Shown here in pieces: positions 7,931-11,492 of a stretch of DNA of 11,492 bases. Within the stretch, counting starts at the first letter, position 1, and the number at the start of each line of letters is the position of its first letter. The DNA is from UBA668 sp041178405 (GTDB taxonomy: Bacteria > Actinomycetota > Acidimicrobiia > Acidimicrobiales > Ilumatobacteraceae), in the NCBI GenBank assembly GCA_041178405.1, contig JBEGVK010000107.1:1-11492 (forward strand), read 5' to 3'. The notes under the pieces are model-generated. The model did no database searches. It had not been told where the DNA came from and saw nothing but the letters and a program-made list of their open reading frames with translations. Made by a program: the position numbers and the translations under genes.

Positions 7931-8004
7931 TGGTTCCGGGGAGAGGATTCGAACCTCTATACGCAGATCCAAAATCTGCTGTCCTGCCATTGAACGACCC
8001 CGGA
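7931..8004 (-). tRNA. tRNA-Gln (UUG anticodon)
   Basis: The minus strand folds into a complete 74-nt cloverleaf. Acceptor stem TCCGGGG pairs with CCCCGGA, discriminator A, and CCA is encoded (7931-7933). D arm is GTTC/GGAC with loop AATGGCA; anticodon stem GCAGA/TCTGC with loop TTTTGGA, giving anticodon UUG (reads CAA, glutamine). T arm is AGAGG/CCTCT with loop TTCGAAT. It stands alone, convergent to pepN and divergent from the bS22 gene. A TANNNT motif (TAGCCT, minus 8023-8018) 13 bases upstream could be its -10 box, with no clear -35. Confidence 0.97.
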
Positions 8005-8090
8005 GCGGACGGTGCCGAGGCTATCGGTCGCCCGCAAATGGCTGGGGCGCCGGCGGGCGCAGCGAGGTGGCGTCGGTGGGTGCCAGCGGG

Positions 8091-8096
8091 TAGCGT
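8091..8096 (+). promoter_or_regulatory. Candidate -10 box for a leaderless bS22 transcript
   Basis: TAGCGT fits the actinobacterial -10 consensus TANNNT and ends 9 bases before the ATG at 8106. Transcription would begin about 7 bases downstream of the box, within a few bases of the ATG. No purine-rich ribosome-binding site lies before the ATG. Together these suggest a leaderless or nearly leaderless mRNA, a common state in actinobacteria. No -35 is evident, so the call is tentative. Confidence 0.4.
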
Positions 8097-8105
8097 GGCG
8101 AACTC

Positions 8106-8195
8106 ATGGGATCGCTCATCAAGAAGCGCCGCAAGCGCATGCGCAAGAAGAAGCACAAGAAGATGCTTCGCCGCACGCGTCACCAGCGCCGCTAG
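8106..8195 (+). CDS. Small ribosomal subunit protein bS22 (AURKAIP1/COX24-like)
   Basis: A 29-codon gene for a very basic peptide that begins MGSLIKKRRKRM and ends LRRTRHQRR. This matches the short Lys/Arg-rich protein described in mycobacterial 30S subunits as bS22 (about 33 aa there, MGSVIKKRRKRM start), which belongs to the same small domain family as mitochondrial AURKAIP1/COX24. It presumably binds 16S rRNA in the small subunit. Here it is slightly shorter at the C-terminus. Composition (more than half Lys, Arg or His) and the conserved start leave little doubt that it is real despite its size. It is easily missed by gene callers. Its own promoter probably lies in the 100-base gap to the tRNA gene. 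Confidence 0.92.
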   Translation: MGSLIKKRRKRMRKKKHKKMLRRTRHQRR

Positions 8196-8211
8196 TCATC
8201 ATCACGCCCTT

Positions 8212-8269
8212 CGGGCCGACGGCCCGTTCGCCTCGGCGGCCGACTGTGCCACGCACGGCCCGGCCGCCG
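8212..8269. terminator. Inverted repeats in convergent gap, possible bidirectional terminator
   Basis: The 105-base gap between the bS22 stop and the ispE stop (convergent genes) holds two perfect inverted repeats. One is CGGGCC-GAC-GGCCCG (8212-8226), a 6-bp stem. The other is CGGCGGCCG (8234-8242) with CGGCCGCCG (8261-8269), a 9-bp stem with an 18-base loop. No T-run follows on either strand, so these would be GC-hairpin terminators without a U tract, or simply GC-rich sequence. The placement between converging genes is the main support. Confidence 0.35.
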
Positions 8270-8300
8270 TTGTCGCGCCATGACCCCGTGCGGTGTCGGA

Positions 8301-9101
8301 TCAGGCTGCGGGCACGGTCGACGCACGGCGCACGGTGACCGGTCCGCCGGCGACGCGTGCAAGATCGTCGAAGGTGCCGTCGAGGTCGTGATGGCCGCGA
8401 ACGAACCATGTGCCGCCACTGCCGGCGAGCACCGGGGTGGCGCCAGTGGCGCTGCCGAGCCGGTCGCGCCAGCGGGCCAGGTCGGGCACCACTGCGAGCG
8501 CAGCCGGCTCGAGATCGTTCGGACCCGATGACGTGGGACCGCCGAGTCTGTCCCACGCTGCGTACACCGACGGCGTGCTCACATGCAGAGGTGGCACGAC
8601 AAGCGTGACGTCGACAGCCTCGAAGGCGAGGGGTTCGACGAGTTCGCCGATGCCGCGCACCCTGGCGCGTCCGCCGACGACGCAGTAGGCCACATCGGCA
8701 CCGAGCACCACGGCCTGTGCCGGATCGCGCATGTCGGCCCATCGCAGCACGGCGGCAGCGTCGCTTGACCCGCCGCCGAGTCCGCCGCCGTGAGGGAGCT
8801 GCTTGTGCAGGTGCACCGATGCCTGCCGGCCGACGAGGCGCAGCGCCGCCGACACCAGGTTGCGCTCGTCGAGCGGCACGCCGTCGGCATACGGGCCGTC
8901 GGCGGTGAGGCCGGCCCCACCTGGGGTGATGTCGAGTCGGTCGGCCCAGTCGAGCGACACCATCTCGGCGTCGATGAGGTGGTAGCCGTCGGGGCGCACA
9001 CCGGTGACGCGTAGCGACAGCGTCAGCTTGGCGGGTGCCACGATGCTCACCGCTGTGCGATGAGCCGGGACACCGTTCATTCCGTCGTCGGCCGCGGCCA
9101 T
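8301..9101 (-). CDS. ispE: 4-diphosphocytidyl-2-C-methyl-D-erythritol kinase
   Basis: GHMP-family kinase that phosphorylates CDP-methylerythritol in the MEP route to isoprenoid precursors; cytoplasmic, 266 aa, a little short for the family (about 280-310). Motifs: N-terminal APAK with Lys25, DGYH at 38-41, glycine-rich ATP loop PHGGGLGGGSSDAA (103-116), GAD with Asp136 at the expected catalytic position, and C-terminal GSGGTWF corresponding to the GHMP third motif. The usual K-x-N after APA reads AKLT, with Thr27 replacing Asn. ATG at 9101 was chosen because it overlaps the rsmA stop by one base (TGATG), a common coupling layout. The frame is open up to 9155, but that lies inside rsmA. An ATG at 9080 (residue 8) is the alternative. 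The presence of this gene after rsmA is typical of actinobacteria. Confident family call. Confidence 0.93.
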   Translation of the reverse strand: MAAADDGMNGVPAHRTAVSIVAPAKLTLSLRVTGVRPDGYHLIDAEMVSLDWADRLDITPGGAGLTADGPYADGVPLDERNLVSAALRLVGRQASVHLHKQLPHGGGLGGGSSDAAAVLRWADMRDPAQAVVLGADVAYCVVGGRARVRGIGELVEPLAFEAVDVTLVVPPLHVSTPSVYAAWDRLGGPTSSGPNDLEPAALAVVPDLARWRDRLGSATGATPVLAGSGGTWFVRGHHDLDGTFDDLARVAGGPVTVRRASTVPAA

Positions 9102-9937
9102 CAGCTGTCGGCCTGTCCGCCCAGCGTGCGCCGGGCCTGCACGAGCCGTCCCCACTCGACGACGTCGAGTTCCTCGGGCCGACGTGTCGAGTCGATGCCT
9201 GCTGCCTCGAACGCATCAGTCGTCACGACTGCGGCGAGCGATCGCCTCAGCATCTTGCGTCGCTGCTGGAATGCCGTGCGCACCATCTCGAACATCTCGG
9301 CCGCTGGCGCCTCGGTGGGCGGAGCAACTCGGCGTTCGATGGCGACCAGCGACGACTCAACGTTAGGACGCGGCACGAACACGCTGGCAGGGACGTCGCC
9401 GACGATGCGCGCCGTCGCCCAGTACGCCACCTTCACGCTGACCGCTCCGTACTGTGGCGTTCTTGGTACGGCGCAGAATCGCTCGGCGGCCTCTCGCTGC
9501 ACCATGACGAGCATGCGTGCGATCTGCGGCACTCCATCGAGCAGGTCGCACACCATCGGCGTTGCCACGTTGTACGGCAGGTTTGCGACCAGCACCCACC
9601 GGTCGTGCCCGTCGAGCAGGCTCGTCCAGTCGAGGCGCATCGCGTCGGCCTCGACCACGGTGACGGCGTCGCAGCCGCGCACGACCTCGCGCAGCATGCG
9701 CGCCACGCCACTGTCGACCTCGACGGCAGTGATGGCGGCGCCGGTCTCGGCGAGTGCCAGGGTGAGCGATCCGAGGCCGGCGCCGATCTCGACGACACGG
9801 TCACCCGATCCCACACCGGCGAGCCGGGCGATACGCCGCACTGTGTTGGGATCGGCGACGAAGTTCTGGCCGAGGTCGCGACGCGGTGCCAGTCCGCCGC
9901 TGGCCAGCAGGTCGCCGATGGTGGTGCGGCTGTGCAC
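9101..9937 (-). CDS. rsmA: 16S rRNA (adenine-N6,N6)-dimethyltransferase
   Basis: SAM-dependent enzyme that dimethylates two adjacent adenines near the 3' end of 16S rRNA (A1518/A1519 in E. coli) during small-subunit assembly; also called KsgA. 278 aa, normal length. Motifs: LGQNF at 22-26, the SAM loop VVEIGAGLGSLT (48-59), acidic VEVD (72-75), EADAM (96-100), catalytic NLPYN (119-123), VQREAAERF (146-154), and FVPRPNVESSLV (187-198). The C-terminal domain contains QQRRKMLRRSL, usual for the family. The start is GTG at 9937, 2 bases after the TAG of the preceding gene. Residues encoded further upstream in this frame (to 10132) are unlike RsmA and overlap that gene. Tight spacing on both sides indicates one operon with the beta-barrel protein upstream and ispE downstream. 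Confidence 0.96.
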   Translation of the reverse strand: MHSRTTIGDLLASGGLAPRRDLGQNFVADPNTVRRIARLAGVGSGDRVVEIGAGLGSLTLALAETGAAITAVEVDSGVARMLREVVRGCDAVTVVEADAMRLDWTSLLDGHDRWVLVANLPYNVATPMVCDLLDGVPQIARMLVMVQREAAERFCAVPRTPQYGAVSVKVAYWATARIVGDVPASVFVPRPNVESSLVAIERRVAPPTEAPAAEMFEMVRTAFQQRRKMLRRSLAAVVTTDAFEAAGIDSTRRPEELDVVEWGRLVQARRTLGGQADS

Positions 9938-9939
9938 CG

Positions 9940-10434
9940 CTACCAGTTGATGCGCACCGGAATGGGTGCGTCGGTGAGGCGGGCGATCTCGGCGAACTGG
10001 TCGCTGTCGAGCACGATCTCGATGCCCGTCGGCGGGGTCTTGCCGTAGGTGTTCACGCACAGCGTCGTCTGGCCGTTGTTGAGGTTGGTGATCCGCAGTG
10101 TTGCCTGGTCGGGTGCCACACCGGTGGTGCATGGCCGGCTGAGGTCGTCGTCGTACCGCCCGTGGCTGGCGCGGCCCACCACCACGTTGCCGCTCGGCGG
10201 CGGCGGCACGAGCACCTGGCCGGGGGCGGCAGCATCGACGTCGCCGTCGCCGGCCACGAACACCGGTGCGTCGGGCTGGTAGCGGGTCGTGGGCGGTGCC
10301 GTGGGCGAGCCGTTCAGGCCGGCGCTCTGGGCCACTGTCTCGTCGTCATCGCCGCCCGACACGATGAGCACGAGCACGGCGACGATCGTGAAGATCGTGG
10401 CGAAGAGGGCGCGGCGTCGGTCGACGGGGTTCAT
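9940..10434 (-). CDS. Membrane-anchored protein with RlpA-like double-psi beta-barrel domain
   Basis: 164 aa. A basic N-terminus (RRR at 6-8) and one hydrophobic segment (about 10-26) give a signal anchor; the rest should lie outside the membrane. Residues 30-80 are low-complexity linker rich in Pro, Thr, Gly and Asp, including PPPP at 77-80. From about 84 to the end the pattern (VVVGRASHG, LRITNLNNG, then IEIVLDSDQFAEIA and PVRINW) resembles the double-psi beta-barrel of RlpA/expansin-like cell-wall proteins. The residues VNDRGP usual in RlpA read VNTYGK here, so the conserved Asp is absent. Cys102 and Cys126 could form a disulfide. It occupies the place between tatD and rsmA where mycobacteria have rpfB and Bacillus has yabE, both cell-wall-active. 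A cell-wall role is therefore inferred, not shown. Start ATG at 10434; no clear ribosome site. An 88-base gap separates it from tatD. Confidence 0.75.
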   Translation of the reverse strand: MNPVDRRRALFATIFTIVAVLVLIVSGGDDDETVAQSAGLNGSPTAPPTTRYQPDAPVFVAGDGDVDAAAPGQVLVPPPPSGNVVVGRASHGRYDDDLSRPCTTGVAPDQATLRITNLNNGQTTLCVNTYGKTPPTGIEIVLDSDQFAEIARLTDAPIPVRINW

Positions 10435-10522
10435 GGCGTGGGAGGCGTCCGCGCTGGCACGGGCACGTCCCAAGCGTACGGGGCGCCGATGGAGTCGTGC
10501 GGGCGGTGCGGTCTGCGCTGGC

Positions 10523-11308
10523 TCAGGCGGCGCCGACGAGGCCTGGGAATGCGGCGAGGGCGGCATCCGACGTACTGCGGCGGATCTCGGCCACGCCCAC
10601 TCCACGGAGGTCGGCGAGGAACTGGGCCACGTGGGCCACGTAGGCCGGCTGGTTGGTGCGGCCGCGACGCGGCACCGGGGCGAGGTACGGGCTGTCGGTC
10701 TCGACGAGCATCCGGTCGGCGGGGCACTGCAGGGCGGCGTCGCGCAGCGGCCCGGCAGTGGGAAAGGTGACGATGCCGCTGAAGCTGATGAATGCACCGA
10801 GGTCGAGGCAGCGGCGGGCCTCGTCGGGTCCGCCGGTGAAGCAATGGAAGACGGTGCGCTCGGGTGTCCCCTCGGCGGCGAGCACGTCGAAGGTGTCGTC
10901 CCACGCATCGCGTGTGTGGATCACGAGCGGCAGGCGGTGCTCGTGGGCGAGCGAGATCTGGGCAGCGAAGGCGGTCCGCTGCGCGTCGCGCGGCGAGTGG
11001 TCGTAGTAGTAGTCGAGCCCGGCCTCTCCCACGGCGATCACCTTTGGATGGGAGAGATACCCGGTGATCGAGTCGACACCGTGCACTGCCTCGTGCGGGT
11101 GGAGGCCGGCGGTTGCGTACACGTCGTCGTGCTGCTCGGCGACGGCGATCGCCGCCGCCGTGGTTGCCGCATCGCACCCCACGGTGAGCATCCGCCACAC
11201 GCCGGCGGCGCGCGCCTCGGCCAGCACGTCGTCGAGCGCTGCGCCGCGCAGGTCGTAGAGATGGCAGTGGCTGTCGACGAGCCGGTCGTCGGCGTCGGTG
11301 TCGGCCAT
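10523..11308 (-). CDS. tatD: TatD family metal-dependent hydrolase (DNase)
   Basis: Cytoplasmic TIM-barrel hydrolase of 261 aa, the usual size for TatD/YcfH DNases. Metal-binding and catalytic signatures are all present: DSHCHL near the N-terminus (12-17), GEAGLDYYYDHSPRD in the middle with the Glu ligand, then IHTRDAWDD, HCFTGG and VETDSPYLAP near the C-terminus with the last Asp ligand. Family members are 3'-5' DNases or related phosphoesterases linked to DNA repair and quality control; the exact substrate is not evident. ATG at 11308 gives the standard N-terminus. It starts 10 bases after the metG stop, so the two are probably co-transcribed. A TAGCCT motif (minus 11321-11316) sits 7 bases before the ATG and there is no ribosome-binding site, so a leaderless start from an internal promoter is also possible. 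Confidence 0.93.
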   Translation of the reverse strand: MADTDADDRLVDSHCHLYDLRGAALDDVLAEARAAGVWRMLTVGCDAATTAAAIAVAEQHDDVYATAGLHPHEAVHGVDSITGYLSHPKVIAVGEAGLDYYYDHSPRDAQRTAFAAQISLAHEHRLPLVIHTRDAWDDTFDVLAAEGTPERTVFHCFTGGPDEARRCLDLGAFISFSGIVTFPTAGPLRDAALQCPADRMLVETDSPYLAPVPRRGRTNQPAYVAHVAQFLADLRGVGVAEIRRSTSDAALAAFPGLVGAA

Positions 11309-11318
11309 GGCGGGCAGG

Positions 11319-11492
11319 CTACGACGCAGCGATCGTGCGGCGCGGGAAGAGCGGCTCGCCCTTCTCGACTGGAGCGCCGCCTGGGTAGCCGCCCCACGCC
11401 GCTGCGCTGGGCAGCCGCTGGTCGATGACGCGACCCGTCATGCCGATGCGCTCCCACACCGCCTGCGCAGCGCGTGGCACGGCCGGCGATGC
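11319..11492 (-). CDS. metG: Methionyl-tRNA synthetase, C-terminal fragment (window edge)
   Basis: The last 57 codons plus TAG of a gene that enters from the right edge on the minus strand. The residues include SPAVPRAAQAVWERIG, DQRLPSAAAWGGYPGG and VEKGEPLFPR, the typical end of the anticodon-binding helical domain of short-form bacterial methionyl-tRNA synthetases, which charge tRNA-Met. The enzyme ends soon after the LFPR motif, with no C-terminal tRNA-binding (EMAP-like) extension, as is usual in actinobacteria. The identity fits with tatD directly downstream, an order shared with many bacteria. The catalytic core is outside the window. Confidence 0.88.
   Translation of the reverse strand, partial: ASPAVPRAAQAVWERIGMTGRVIDQRLPSAAAWGGYPGGAPVEKGEPLFPRRTIAAS

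Noticed and set aside
9938..10132. N-terminal extension of rsmA (about 65 residues)
   Set aside because: It overlaps the beta-barrel protein gene and resembles no methyltransferase. RsmA homology begins right after GTG 9937, which follows the previous stop by two bases.

Overview
The window is high-GC DNA in which nearly all sequence is coding. Most genes lie on the minus strand. Gene order metG-tatD-(cell-wall-like protein)-rsmA-ispE, the tiny basic ribosomal protein bS22, frequent GTG starts and GC-rich codon use point to an actinobacterium. The IspE and PepN sequences are divergent, which suggests a deep lineage such as Acidimicrobiia, but that placement is an inference from memory and not a computed result.

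Left part (1-5003, minus strand): an oligopeptide/dipeptide-type ABC importer. A Tat-type lipoprotein substrate-binding protein (3432-1726) is followed by a DppB-like permease (1729-779) and a DppC-like permease (782 to beyond the left edge). The three genes are joined by two 4-base GTGA stop/start overlaps. Upstream of the binding protein, also on the minus strand, is a serine hydrolase of the class C beta-lactamase/S12 peptidase family (5003-3549).

Middle (5136-7889, plus strand): a full-length divergent M1 aminopeptidase of the PepN type, transcribed away from the hydrolase. It keeps the zinc ligands and catalytic residues, but the GAMEN signature is changed to DATEY. A near-identical 17-bp imperfect palindrome lies upstream of the binding-protein gene (3481-3497) and in the hydrolase/pepN divergent intergenic region (5043-5059). 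This suggests that peptide uptake and peptide hydrolysis genes share one regulator, not encoded in this window.

Centre-right (7931-8195): a single tRNA-Gln(UUG) gene on the minus strand and a 29-codon plus-strand gene for ribosomal protein bS22, probably translated from a leaderless or nearly leaderless mRNA. A short convergent gap with inverted repeats follows.

Right part (8301-11492, minus strand): housekeeping cluster metG (C-terminal end only), tatD, a small membrane-anchored double-psi beta-barrel protein, rsmA (ksgA) and ispE, with very tight rsmA/ispE spacing. The small protein sits in the slot that holds rpfB in mycobacteria and yabE in Bacillus. No mobile element, CRISPR array, integrase or toxin-antitoxin pair is visible. 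The window is mostly ordinary; the shared palindrome, the altered PepN signature and the rpfB-slot replacement are the points worth following.
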